A stretch of DNA of 64,000 nt from Taeniopygia guttata (taxonomy: Eukaryota; Chordata; Aves; Passeriformes; Estrildidae), in the NCBI RefSeq assembly GCF_048771995.1, contig NC_133036.1, forward strand, positions 19,565,001 to 19,629,000, given 5' to 3'. Positions 13,301 to 23,953 of the stretch are shown one piece after another; within the stretch, counting starts at the first letter, position 1, and each line of letters begins with the position of its first letter. Below the pieces are notes generated by a model that saw only the letters and a program-made list of their open reading frames with translations, was not told the DNA's origin and did not search any database. Position numbers and translations under genes: made by a program.

Positions 13301-15216
13301 GGAATGTGAGAAATTAATTTAAATTCTAAGCTGGTGTGGGTTTATTAGCACAAGCAGGCTGCAACAAATATCTTGTCCAGAACACACCAAGCAGATCATG
13401 GCACATCAACAGACTGTCGTACCCACAGTCACTTGTGCCATTCTCTCTCTGCAGAGGTTGCAGTTACCTTGATAAGGTGTTCCAAGGTGGGTACAGGTGT
13501 AAACATTTGCATGCACAAACACACTCCCCAAAGAATAAGCATTTAATTCTCCCTGGGAAAGAGAGTATAAAAGCTCCAGCAATTCAAATTAGATGCAGAT
13601 GACTCAGTCTCTTAGCTACTGACTATGCAGTTATTTTTAAAATAATTTTATGACTGCAGTAAATCTTTAAGACAGCTCCATTCTTCACTCATGCCCCTTA
13701 TGGTATCTCTCTAACCCGAGTGAAGGATACAGGATCATGATTAACACTTTTAGACTTCCTGACCACAATAAAGAGGGGGAAAAGCCCAATTTAATAGCAG
13801 AACTCTGCTGCCAGACCTGGAAGAATCTTAAGCCATTTGAGATAACAAAAGCTTATCCATATCAAAAATTCCTATTTCTTACGGCGCATTTTCTACTTTG
13901 CTATGGTAGTGGAAGCAGCAATTAAATTCTTCTGCTGCTTCTGTGCATAAAGTATAGCAGTAACAATTGTACTTTGGGATTCTCAAGAAGCATATTTTTA
14001 ATCGTAGCATTCTCACATACTTTCACAAGGGGAAGCTTTTTTTAAAACAAGCACAGGTATTTAGCCTCCTTGAGTTTACATAATACAACAGTGATCTATT
14101 ACACTGTTACTTGGCTTTGACACTTTCTGCTAAGCTTATAAAATAATATCTTTTCTCAGCCTGCCTAGCAAGCAGATTTAGGAATTAAATGCTCTTACAC
14201 AAGCTAAGGCAATATTATTTGGCTCTCACAAGCTTCATAAGAGTATCCATGGCTCTATTATGCCTAGCTACAAGCACAAATACATAGCATTACTTACTAG
14301 CACTAACCAGCTTCATTTGGTATTCAAACTTGCTTTCAGACTCACAGAAACTAAAGGAATTGCTGTTAAGAAAGAGACTGGCCCCTGAAGGTTATTCAAA
14401 AGACTCTTGTTGGTCACTCAGCAGCTAAAATAATTGCTGCAAGGAAAGAGACTCCTGCAAGTTATGCAATTGTTTCATTGGCCAGCATCAGCCACTCATC
14501 CACCCTGTCTGTAAAGGATACAGGCACTACATGATGCTCCTGTGGCAATTCTTCAGGAGCTCCACATCCCCCCATGCACTGTGATACACATCCTTGGAGG
14601 TGGGAAGCAAAGGAGGAGGACTAAATTAAAAATTGTCAAATCAGAAAGCCTAACTTGTTCTGTAAGAGATCTGATACTGATCTGTACAATTTATTGATGT
14701 ACTAGACATACATAACATATAGCTTATTTTATTCACTTTTATGAAAACCTACATATCACATTTCAGCAACTGCACAGAATCGGGAGATCTATTACTGCTC
14801 TACTAAATCTTCCTTACCAAACAGAACTGCTTTTGGAGAAAGATACAGGTAATCTTGTTTTATGACAGCATTTTGGAAAGGGACCCATCTGTAATATCTG
14901 CAGTCTGAAAAAAAACCCAAAGCATTCAAACTGCTTCCCTCAGTTTAGGAATGTTGATTGCAACACTGAAAGGCAGCAGATGTAAACTTGCACATTTTTT
15001 GGTGCCACTTTCTGGGTGCTATTGATTATCAATAAAGTAATTAATTACCTGCTGTATATACTTGACTCTTGCAGACATCAAAATGCAGGCAGCTCTGCAG
15101 GGCTCAGGCAACAGCTCTAGAAAGAAAACGAGTGGGGGAAGACAGAGAGATGCAGCACGGAAATGCCATAACCTACCGTCAGCCTGCCCATATCCCCAAC
15201 TGTGCTGGCCAGTCAT
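7253..15216 (-). CDS. CA7: Carbonic anhydrase VII, complete, seven coding exons
   Basis: Cytosolic alpha-carbonic anhydrase that interconverts CO2 and bicarbonate. In mammals CA7 is expressed mainly in neurons, where it supplies bicarbonate for GABA-A currents. Joining the exons 15216-15177, 13182-12985, 10245-10127, 9017-8922, 8680-8618, 7812-7657 and 7375-7253 gives 264 codons plus TGA, exactly the human CA7 length, with all introns GT-AG. Zinc ligands H96 and H98 (motif QFHFHWG) and H121 (LHLVHWN), the proton-shuttle H66 (TGHSV) and the TT pair in SLTTPP (T201/T202) are all present. The start [10 protein letters not shown] and the end of the protein ([12 protein letters not shown]) match CA7 better than CA1, CA2, CA3 or CA13. 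A TATA box lies 60 bp upstream of the ATG. Its neighbour NAE1 is also its mammalian neighbour. One reactive cysteine of mammalian CA7 is replaced by Arg (R219). A fossil LTR sits in intron 3 and a CR1 fragment in intron 2. Confidence 0.95.
7657..7812 (-). CDS. CA7: CA7 exon 6 (residues 173-224)
   Basis: 156 nt between acceptor CCTAG and donor GTAACT. It encodes [22 protein letters not shown] and the strand [12 protein letters not shown]201/T202 correspond to T199/T200 of CA II. The cysteine found in human CA7 in 'EPICIS' is R219 here. Confidence 0.95.
8618..8680 (-). CDS. CA7: CA7 exon 5 (residues 152-172)
   Basis: 63 nt, the standard size of this exon in the family, encoding [20 protein letters not shown] and a final K, flanked by TTTTAG and GTAAGT. 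It was found by splice sites and protein similarity, being too short to stand out as an open frame. Confidence 0.93.
8922..9017 (-). CDS. CA7: CA7 exon 4 (residues 120-151)
   Basis: 96 nt encoding [30 protein letters not shown]. It contains the third zinc ligand H121. Acceptor TTAAAG, donor GTAAGA. Confidence 0.95.
9118..10020 (+). mobile_element. Fossil LTR-type retroelement piece (ERVL-like LTR?) in CA7 intron 3
   Basis: The segment, with its internal tandem array, a GAGGAGGAAGGAGCAG block and a TTTTATTTGCCATTATCCTAC region, resembles a dispersed avian LTR family that I recall from chicken and songbirds. It lies antisense to CA7. The edges are approximate, no coding part is visible and the family name is uncertain. 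It looks old. Confidence 0.45.
9311..9640. repeat. 46-48 bp tandem array, six units plus a partial
   Basis: Six nearly identical copies of a unit ending 'GACTGCACCCATGG' run from 9311 to 9593, then a broken seventh. The units begin 'AAGGACCAGGCTGGAGCAG' with 0-2 extra bases at some joins. The near identity suggests recent expansion inside the older LTR-like sequence. Confidence 0.9.
10127..10245 (-). CDS. CA7: CA7 exon 3 (residues 80-119)
   Basis: 119 nt, the standard size for this exon, encoding [18 protein letters not shown] and [14 protein letters not shown]. It contains the zinc ligands H96 and H98. Acceptor GGCCAG, donor GTAAGG. Confidence 0.95.
10590..10890 (+). mobile_element. CR1 LINE fragment
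   Basis: Diverged CR1 3' region in CA7 intron 2: 'GATTCTGCCCCTCTGCTG' is followed by a GAGGCTCCAGGAGGAGCAG block and 'GAGAGCTGGGATTGTTCACC', in the order seen in CR1. It is truncated at both ends. The frames open here are repeat-derived. Confidence 0.7.
12985..13182 (-). CDS. CA7: CA7 exon 2 (residues 14-80)
   Basis: 198 nt, the usual size for this exon, encoding [18 protein letters not shown] and [20 protein letters not shown]. It contains H66, the proton-shuttle position. Acceptor TTGAAG, donor GTGAGA. Confidence 0.95.
15177..15216 (-). CDS. CA7: CA7 exon 1 (start, residues 1-14)
   Basis: 40 nt from ATG (15216-15214) encoding [13 protein letters not shown] plus one base, donor GTAGGT. The start is fixed by the match to the human CA7 N-terminus (MTGHHGWGYGQDDG). 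An upstream in-frame ATG at 15261 would add 15 residues not found in the family and lies upstream of the expected cap site. Confidence 0.93.
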
Positions 15217-15274
15217 TTTGGGAGCTGCCCCTGCTTGGCTCCAGCTCCCTGAGCAGGGCACCGCTGCCTACCTG

Positions 15275-15283
15275 CCTTTATAG
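15275..15283 (-). promoter_or_regulatory. CA7: CA7 TATA box
   Basis: CTATAAAGG on the minus strand, about 60 bp upstream of the CA7 start codon. It predicts a cap site near 15250 and a 5' UTR of roughly 35 nt. The surrounding sequence is moderately GC-rich but not a strong CpG island. Confidence 0.65.
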
Positions 15284-17052
15284 CGGCTCCCGTGGGATAG
15301 GGTCAGCCCCTTAAAGATACAGAGCAGCCAAAGCAATTCCTGCAGGACCGGGAAAGCTCCCGTGTTCTCCTGCTCCAGCCCGCTGCTCCTGCTCCTGCTC
15401 CCTCTATTGCTAAAGCACCACAGTTGAATGAAAATGTACAACTCAGATAACTGAAGTCTCAGGACTTAGAGAGAAAGCCAAACTGTGGATCAAATCTAGG
15501 AAAAAACATCAGTGTTTTCTCATTCTCTGTTCCAAGGGAGGAAAAGCCATAAGGTGCTCTAAGCATCAGGACAGTCATGCGCAGGTGGGACCTGCCCTTC
15601 TCCCATCTCTGTTCTGCAGGGAGAAACATCACTGCCTCTATTCTGAAACTCTCCTGCCAGCTGCAGAAAAGGAATGGTGTTTTTACCAGATCTGTAATTA
15701 ATCACAATTGGTGCTTAGATGAGATGGAGAACATTTTCATCTTGGAAAAAATTTCTTGTGCTGCTTTTAAAGAAGGTACAAATCACACAAAGTAAGGATG
15801 AATTGACAATCTGATTTTAATTTTGAAACTTTAAAGAAACATTTTAAATGGACAAAATGAAAAGCATGGTTATATTAAGGACAGAACATAGCAGACTCCA
15901 GAGAAAGGAGTTGATCTGTGAAGCCTCAGTTACCTGGAATGATCCAGTAGCTGCCTGCACCCTGCTACAGCCATGGAGAGGCTACAATGAGACACCCAAT
16001 CTGCAGCTGTAAATTGTCTTAATACATCTCTAGGGCAAGGAAAAAGGCTCCTTCATTGTAATTTTGTTAGATCTGAGGAAATCTCTCTGTCAAGACTACA
16101 TTTTCCAAACATATTGATTTTCACAAAGACAATAGCACACAAAAACAGAGATTCATCTATTATGCAATCAAGAATATAGAAGGAATAAATCAATAAGAGC
16201 ATTTTAGGCAACTTTTATATTGTTGTACTGCCTTGTAATTATTAATTTTCTTTTTCAGGAGGTTTCCATGATATCAGCTATAAAACCTTTTAGAATTGCT
16301 GATGCCAGCTAAATCACTCAGAGAGGGATGCAAACTCCTGCAAAGGTTTCCACAGGAGATTTCTACAATGACTTACTCAGATCAGCTCCTCAACTTGTTC
16401 CTGTCAAGCTGCTGTGACCCACTCAGGTCCCTGGCACAGACACTGGGTACGGCTGTGTCCCAACAGTCTGGGAACAAAGGTCCTTGTGGGCACCCAGCAC
16501 TGGAATTAGAATTTTAAAATACTCACTCAGATGCAGAGACAGGAAAGCTGTTCCAGAGAAAAGTACAAAAAATACCAACACAACAGTGAAAAGAAATGGA
16601 AGAGGGATTTTGTGCATTAAAAGAGCAGACCATAAGGTGGGGAAGCCCACGTGCAAGGCACAGAATGCTGAGCAACTGTTTTCAAGAGAAACATCAACAC
16701 TGGGCTCAGGTGAGCCCACAGGGCACAGTGGCATTGCAGTGCCCAACCTGCACTGGGCACCATCGACCCCTTCAGCTTTTATCTTCTCACTTAAACCCAC
16801 ACAGCTCTCTGCAGATCTGGACTACAAACATGTGGCACAGGAAGAGCTCTGGGACAAGTGAAAATATCCCAAAGATGTGGCAGAAAGCAGACTCCACAAA
16901 ATGGAGGTTTAAATGGGTGGATTTAGAAAAGTGGAAAGGGGGAATGACAATACCTGAGGTGAAAGAAAAGAGAGCCTGAATAAAACTTTAGCTTGTAAAA
17001 TGTATCATTAGTAAATGATAGTCAGTGTGTGTATGACAACTTAATGTGCTTC
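15284..17052. other. Intergenic, no gene recognised
   Basis: The region upstream of CA7. One minus-strand frame near 16527-16675 encodes a hydrophobic segment next to a donor-like GTGAGT and is treated as a finding. Otherwise no exons or repeat families were recognised. Confidence 0.45.
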
Positions 17053-17654
17053 TGTCTTGGTTTGGAAAGACAGGTGTCTGCTAAGGAAGGCAGGAGCCTG
17101 CCCTGAAATGGAAAAATGTAAACCCCTTCCCTCCAAATTGTTATAAATTTGAAACTAAGGGGGGCTCTCAGGTAAAAATATGGGAGCAGGAATAACAGTT
17201 CTTTATTAAGGAAGAAAATAAAAAGATAAAATAAACAATGCAGTGAACCAAAACAACACTGACAGTCAGAATACAACCTGACACCCTGTTGGTCAGGGAA
17301 TTGGTAACAGTCCAATTGGAATTGTGACTGCAGTCCTCCTGGAGTGGCAGGTGTGGTTCTATTGGAGTAGTGATCTTGTAGAAAAAGGGTGTCGTCTTCC
17401 TCTGAAGAGGCAGTGGAAAAGGCAGCTGGGTGGGCCAGAATCTCAAGACTATATGCAGGTAGGGATGCTTGCTCCTCCCTCTGGGTGGAGCATCTCACAA
17501 TGGGATGTTCTTGTTCTTCTCAGTCATGCAGTGACACTCAATGGCCCATTATCAGCAGATGTCTCCCCTGAGAGAGGATTGATTGTGGAAGAGACAAGGA
17601 ACAACTGCCCACTTAACACAAGACAACTGCCATACAGATGGCAAATAGAATACA
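17053..17654 (-). mobile_element. Fossil solo LTR of a passerine-type endogenous retrovirus
   Basis: Read on the minus strand this 602-bp block begins TGTATTC and ends AAGACA (TG...CA ends) and carries a poly(A) signal CTTAATAAAG in the right place for an LTR. The sequence matches an abundant songbird LTR type as I remember it. No internal region is attached, so it appears to be solo. No clear target-site duplication was seen. Age probably intermediate. Confidence 0.7.
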
Positions 17655-17689
17655 TTTTTTAATGTATTTCCATTTGGGAAGCTTCCCAG

Positions 17690-18280
17690 TTTTCAATCCA
17701 GGACAGCTTCCAACCCAGCCAACCTTCTTTCTTTATTGTTATAAATGAAAATTTGTCCAGCCAAATCATTATGAAAAATAAAATATTTATTTTGCAATCA
17801 AATTCTATCAAGCCAGCCACAAGGAAAGAACAGAGCCGAGCCCGGGGTCGGCCCTGGGTGTGCAACAAGGAGTCAGCCTCAGCAGAGGTTTTCCTCCGTG
17901 CCCACACACCTCCATCCTGGCACAAGCGGTTTTTATAGGGAAAATTCCTCCTGAGGCCAAGATTTCAGCAATCAGTCTTTTCTTCTATTCAGAGTCTATA
18001 TGTTAATAAGATTTTCCTTTTTGGTGATGAGGGAGAACAAATCACTGTCTGGAGTTTGTTGAATCCTTTGATGAAATTTGCGGGAACGCTGTATTCACAT
18101 GTATCTGCCTCAGGATTTCCATGAGATCCATCTCGGGTCATTCACTCGAACGATCAGCACCTGGGGTTTCTGTATCTCCCCAGCCATGGCCCATCTCCTG
18201 GCGAGCTGTACCTTCTTACTTGTAAATCAGTTTCCAATCCACACCCGGTCTCACCTGCGCCTGTGAGGGGGGGGAATCTT
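17690..18280 (-). mobile_element. Second fossil LTR-type element
   Basis: On the minus strand a CTATAAAAACC box at about 17930 is followed by AATAAAT/AATAAAG signals at about 17780-17730, the layout of an LTR promoter and poly(A) region. The ends are approximate and the family is not identified. It directly abuts the LTR at 17053-17654. Confidence 0.45.
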
Positions 18281-18508
18281 AATACAAACATGTATACTCT
18301 AACAAATATTCAATATCACATATATCATATTAGAAATGGCACGAATTATATCTACTACACATAACATTTATGAGGAAAATATTAAATTTTCCTTTAATAT
18401 AAGGTAACTGTGCTGCTTATACAAATATCACATTATCCTGTAACCCTAATACCTCTGGATATTTATGGATATTCTCAGTTCAGTCAAAGAGAAAAAGAGA
18501 AAGATTTC

Positions 18509-18766
18509 TGCCAGGCTAAGCCTGGGAAAAAGTCCGGGAGAATGTAAACAATCTGTTATCTTGCTTTCTGTTCATATTGTTTATAGATACGTTCCACCAC
18601 CGTGTGCTATTCACAGTGCGCCAATGGTGTGAAATGTTTTCACTTTCAGACCAATCATATTTCACCTTAGGGATCCTGGTTATAAAAGAGGAACACTACT
18701 TGTTAATAAAGTTCATTCTTTGCCTTCTGACAATGGAGTCTCATCATTCCTGTCCCTGCCTCAACA
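18509..18766 (+). mobile_element. Third fossil LTR (solo, short)
   Basis: A roughly 258-bp block beginning TGCCAGGCTAAG and ending CCTCAACA, with TTATAAAAG and TTAATAAAG boxes correctly ordered on the plus strand. It resembles a short songbird LTR. It looks solo, with no internal region and no clear target-site duplication. Confidence 0.6.
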
Positions 18767-19889
18767 GTGACAGATATTGGCTGACTCTAGGAATGTGTTT
18801 TACTGATTCTATCCTCAAATTATCATTTGTCACTTCAAAAGCTGCAGTCATCATGCAATTCTGTTCTGTTTTACTAGTTTGAATCCAGGACAATTACATC
18901 ACACTCATGAACTTACGGAGAGTGGTAGGTACTTAAGGTGTGGATTTCTCCAATGCTGAGCTAAAAGTGACATGATTTCCACAAATTTCTCCTGGGCCCT
19001 TGATGCCATATCAGAAGTGTCTGCTTTGCAGTGAGTGACAGGAAGATGTAATTCACATCACTATAGTGAGATGCTTCAAGTTGCCTTAAAACAGAAATCT
19101 GTCTTCCCCAGCCTTCTCACTTAGGGTTTTGTTCCCCTTTGCCAGCAGTGATGAGAGAACAGAGCAGCAGCCCAAATACAGGGGTTCTTCTGAACCTGCC
19201 ACCAGGTTGTGATACAGAACAAACAACGAATGCTTCAGGTTCCCCGCCTTTATGTATAGAAATAATTCTCTTTATTATTTAATTGGACCTCTCTTTATCA
19301 AAATTGCTATATAAGGCTAATAATTATGGTTAGAAAATTCCAAGATTGGAATGCTGAATTGAAGTTGGACATATTTAAGCTTTGCAATTTTGAGGAAATG
19401 GGGGATTTTAATCTCTAATGTAAAATGTCTCTATTATACTATAGGTCTGAAGTTGTTGGGAGGCTGTTGCACATGGAGATGTCACTCGATGATAATGCTT
19501 CTGATAAATATTACTGCATCACTGTGGAGGGGCAAAGCTGCATTTTAAGGTATTTAAGATGAAGGAAGAGTTATTTGGTTCCAAGGTGAATGGCTCAATG
19601 GCATCCTAAGTGTATTAAGTAACTTGGCAATTACATCTGCTGACATCATTAATAATGGTGACACATTTGAACAAAGTGTCATGTGCCTTCCTTGATGCAC
19701 CCCAGAGCATCTGGTGTGTCACTGCGTGCCAACAAAACCAGGTTAGAAATCCCACCAGTTTGGGTGCAGGCTGCACACTCTGAGCCATTCACGTACCATG
19801 GGTAGGAGTAGATGTAATGTTAAATAAAACATTCATCACTCCAGAGCCTATCTGTGCCTCGGGTTCTTGACAGAGTATCTGTTTATCCA
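18767..19889. other. Intergenic, nothing recognised
   Basis: AT-rich sequence without convincing exons or recognised repeats. Confidence 0.45.
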
Positions 19890-20600
19890 GGCAGCTCCTC
19901 TCTCCTCTTATATTGCCGCCACAGACGCTGGCAGCTCCCACAGGAGTTACTGTGAGCTGACATCTGAAATGAGCAGGGTCTATGCCTTTATTAATGTTCA
20001 GCTCTTTATTAAAAAGTCAGCTCGGCAGGGGGCTCAACACAGAGCTCGCCCCCGCTGTTGTAGCTTTTTCCTGGTAGCTGAAGGGTGAGCAGGCGTGCAG
20101 AGTCTGTCCCTGGAGTCTCCAGGCACACTGGTAGCTGGAGGTGTGCAGTCCGTATCTGAAGTCCCAGCAGACCGTCCTCTCTCCTTTCCTCCTGGCACAC
20201 TGGTGGCCGCAGGGTGAGGGGATGTGCAGAGCCTGCCACCAAAGTCCAGCAGCAGCTATCCCTCTCCTTCCCTCCTCGTAACACCAGGAAGAGTTTTTCC
20301 TTAGCTCTTGCTTCCCACAGCCCAGTCCAGTCTGGTACTCTGCAGGTTATGGTGACAGGTCAAACACAGCCTAGGGATGGGGTTCCCTTTTCCCCAACGA
20401 GCACACCCATCCAGCCCCCTCCACTGTGCCCAGCCTTCCATTTTAGGGGTGTTTTTTATCCCCAAAACCCCCTCCCATGATTCCACTGGATCATTTTGCA
20501 TCCCGGTCCTAGAATGGTAGTGAGGGTGGGGGGAGATAGGTGATTCCCAGGAGCAATTAGCTAATTAACATTTCAGTGTCAGTACTTAGCCCAAGCCAAG
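19890..20600 (-). mobile_element. Probable fossil LTR with internal triplicated motif
   Basis: On the minus strand TTAATAAAGAGCTG and a second AATAAAGG lie together near 20010-19985, as in an LTR poly(A) region, and ATATAAGAGG lies nearby. Three imperfect copies of a block containing CTGGTAGCTGAAGG-like sequence occur between 20060 and 20240. Edges and family are uncertain. Confidence 0.4.
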
Positions 20601-22799
20601 TGTCCCAGCCAGGCTGTTTTGTTCATAACAGCATCTGTTCTTTACATGTGTGTTAAAGGCATTTCCAATGTACCCAGGAGCTGCACAAAAATACTCCACA
20701 CAGTAAACATAAGCAGAACAGTGTACATACTGCCAGCACTGAACACTAAAAAGCACAATCATTCCAGGTACTTTTTTGTATTTTTTAGTATTTTATTTTA
20801 AAATAGACTGCCTACACTTCTTGGTTGACCACAGAAATTTCAACTTTTAAATTCTCAAGTTCTGTCTTGCAAACACAAAAATGTGATGGCTTTTGTATAC
20901 ATATTGACATATTGAGATAACATATATATGTATATTGATACATTGAGATTCTCATGCAGCCAGTGGAACTTCAGGAGCTGAAAGTGGTCATCCTTCTCCC
21001 ACAGCTACAGAGATTTCTGAGAGTCATGAGATTTCTAAGGGAAAAACACAACTGGGAATCTCCTCCTGGCATCAAGTGGAAAACAAAAAAATGGTGCCAG
21101 AGTGAAGAAGGGATTAAGAGGAAAAGGACAGAAAGGACATGCATATGGTGAACAGGCAACTATGCAAGAGAAAAGCTTGAATCAAACACAGGCCAAGATG
21201 GCCAAGGGGATAGAAGGAATTTAGTAGGAATACTTGGTAAAGTGGAGCAGAAAAAGGGGAATGAGGCACCTGGTTCTCTAGGCTTCATACACCATTTTTT
21301 TATTACTTATTTTTGATTTTTAAAGCTATACACACTTGACTGCCTTATACTAGGTATGGGAACTACATTCTGGAACTAAGCCTGAAATATTACTTTGTCA
21401 CCATTAGGTCGGAAGTGTCATACACACACGCACACATACACATACACGTGCACACCTGATCAGGATCCAAGAAGAAAATGTTTTTATTCTGCATGTTCTC
21501 CAGCTTAGATACTCTTAACAAAGTGTGATCTTAAGTCATTAACTACATCACAATAACTTATTATATTCATTGGTGCAAAGCAATTAACATCAATATAATA
21601 GGCAAAAGTTTTACAGAAATTTAATAAAGCATGTATACACATTTACTTAAGCACGTAGTCTAATTTACAAAAATTTTCATGTATCTTTTCTAATCTATTC
21701 CCATGCTGACGGCCTTGTCTTCTTCCTTGCTATGGATACACTCGAAAAGCATCAGTTGTTATTTCTTCTACTGAAATAACAATTCTAATTCAGCTTTGCT
21801 TGCAGGCCAGGTGTCAAGCCCCTCCACATTAATTCTTGCAATTTATGGTTTGTCCAGATTAAGCAGTGTAGCAGAGACCAAGAACAGGAGACTGCTTTTG
21901 ATTTTGGGAAAAACAATGTTCCTGAAATCCAGCAATGGTTGCTGAAATGACAACAAAAGGAAATATTTACTGTGGCACAGCAACCACAAAGCCTAAAAAA
22001 TGAACTTTGCTGGAGATGCTGTGTATGGGAAACAAAAGAGGAAGCACTTGCAAGATGTAAACCACTCCATGTAATAATGCACTGCTGTGTACATCATTCC
22101 AGCAGATATACAGAAAACTAAAGTTACTGAAGAGAGGCAAATTAAAAGGATAATGGACTCTATGTGGATTAACAAATCTGTGTGAACTATGCAGGTATTT
22201 CAGGACCTCTCTTTTGTTGTTGAAACTTAGTGCCAGAAATGTCAGTTGAAACTTTTTAAGGTGTGGAGGTTTTCTCCTTTTTTGTACACTGTCAAAGTCC
22301 AACCAGTGCTGATCCTATATGGAAAGATCTTCATAGCAGAAGCACATAGGCACAATAGATTTCACATGTTCTTGTCTCCATACTAAGCAGGAATAACTGC
22401 AATAATATATTTTGCAACATCTCTGCAGAACATATTCTACTGGATTTTGCTGACTGAAGGTACCTTCAGGGCTTCTGCCTCAGTCTGCCTGAAAATGCCT
22501 CAAAAGTCCATACAGAAAGTGTGTCGAGAGGTGCAGAGAAATGCACATTTTGATCATGAATTCTGGCAATGGCACTGTTGACCAGACAAATTGAATCCAT
22601 TACTATGCAACAGCCAGTAAATACACACTTGAGAGAGACACTGATCGTTTACGTCAGAGTTGCCAAGCCTCGTGCTTGTTGGTGTTCCACAAATTAAGCA
22701 GCCCAACTATCCATACTTTTCCCTATTTATATTTTAGCAAAGGCATTGAAAGTTCATTGGCTACAGGTTACATAGTTCCCTTATTAATTAGTATTCTCT
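20601..22799. other. Intergenic, one CA-type microsatellite, otherwise nothing recognised
   Basis: AT-rich sequence. A short degenerate (CA)n microsatellite lies at 21421-21457. No exons were recognised. Confidence 0.45.
21421..21457. repeat. Degenerate (CA)n microsatellite
   Basis: Alternating AC/CA runs interrupted by G and T (acacacacgcacacatacac and onward). No larger structure surrounds it. Confidence 0.8.
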
Positions 22800-23190
22800 C
22801 TTCTGCTGGTTAATGAGTCTCACGCTTCTGCTAACTGCTGCCACGCTCTCTCCTCCTTTGGCTCGGCGCTTTCCTGGGTGCTGCTCCAGGAGTTGGTGCT
22901 CCTGACCTGCCCCTGAATTTCCCTTTACCCACTCAGAGCTGATTCCACAGAGTTGCTGAGTTCCCTTGATTTGTTTTGTCCTTATCTGGGGGTTCTGCCA
23001 AATGTCCTCGTGGCCCCCGAATTCTGCATTCCTCGAGTATCGGTGGAAATCCTTCTCCCTGAGCTTTGTGAGCCTCCCCAGGGGCTGAGGTCATTGCAAC
23101 ACGTCCAGCCCCAAACCTTAACAGGGCAGTTCTGCGGCCAGGAGTTTGGGTTTCTACAGCTGGACATCACTTAGAGCTTGTTGGCCGTTC
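22800..23190. mobile_element. Probable dispersed LTR-like repeat fragment
   Basis: A GC-richer island within AT-rich DNA with phrases such as CCAGGAGTTGGTGCTCCTG and TCCCCAGGGGCTGAGGTC, which I associate with a dispersed songbird repeat, possibly an ERVL-type LTR. There are no coding parts. Family and orientation are uncertain. Confidence 0.35.
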
Positions 23191-23906
23191 ACAGATTAAA
23201 TCTCCCTCCTTGCTGATCAGGTGTGCAAGTTACAAAGATCAAACAGCAAAGAACATCTTAACAAAATTTTATATGCTCAACATTTTATGAGGAGGAGTGC
23301 TGAGGCATAGGTAGGATGTTATAAAACCCTCCATGAGCTCTTTTGAGTGGACTCCTGTTAGCAATGGGGTTCCCATGAGGGCTGAATTCTGATGGTTAGG
23401 CATGGAGTGGTTCTTGGAAGTATTTTTTGTAGGCCTCCTATTTTTCTTGTTCTCTGTTCAGGCTGTGGATTACGGACTCTGAGCAGAGGAGTAACACTGC
23501 TTTAAAGAATGGCTGGGTTGAGATGCGGAGGAAAGCTGCTGGGGGCGGGTTTAGTCCTGTTGCGACTGTTACCAGGGCTCAATGATTTGATGTGAAGAAG
23601 GGCGGGTTTAGTGCCGCTCTCTGTGGCGGCACACGGTGCGGGCGGGGTTCGGGGTCCCGGGCGTGGCACAGGGAAGGGCGGGGGCGGCCTTGGTGCACAC
23701 GGCGTGGGTGCGAGACAGGGACAAAGTTCCAGGTGCTACCGAGCCGGCTTCGAGCCTTCAACAGCGCAGCTGCTGCTGCCAGCCAGGGCTGAGAGAGGCA
23801 GAACCGCGGCCGATCCTGGCCACGCCGCCGCAGCCGGGGCCGCTCCTCAGGGCAGGGCAGGGCCGGGCCGGAGCCGCCCCGCGCCTGCGCGGCGGGAGCG
23901 GCGGCC

Positions 23907-23953
23907 ATGGCGCGGCCCGGCCCCAAGGAGCAGCGCTACGATCGCCAGCTCAG
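23907..23953 (+). CDS. NAE1: NAE1 exon 1 (start, residues 1-16)
   Basis: ATG GCG CGG within gcggccATGg, a strong Kozak context. It encodes [15 protein letters not shown] plus two bases, donor GTACCG. The YDRQLRLWG signature is completed in exon 2. Confidence 0.93.

Noticed and set aside
15217-15261. Upstream ATG at 15261 extending CA7 by 15 residues
   Set aside because: The family starts at MTG; the extension lies upstream of the start predicted from the TATA box and has no counterpart in other CA7 proteins.
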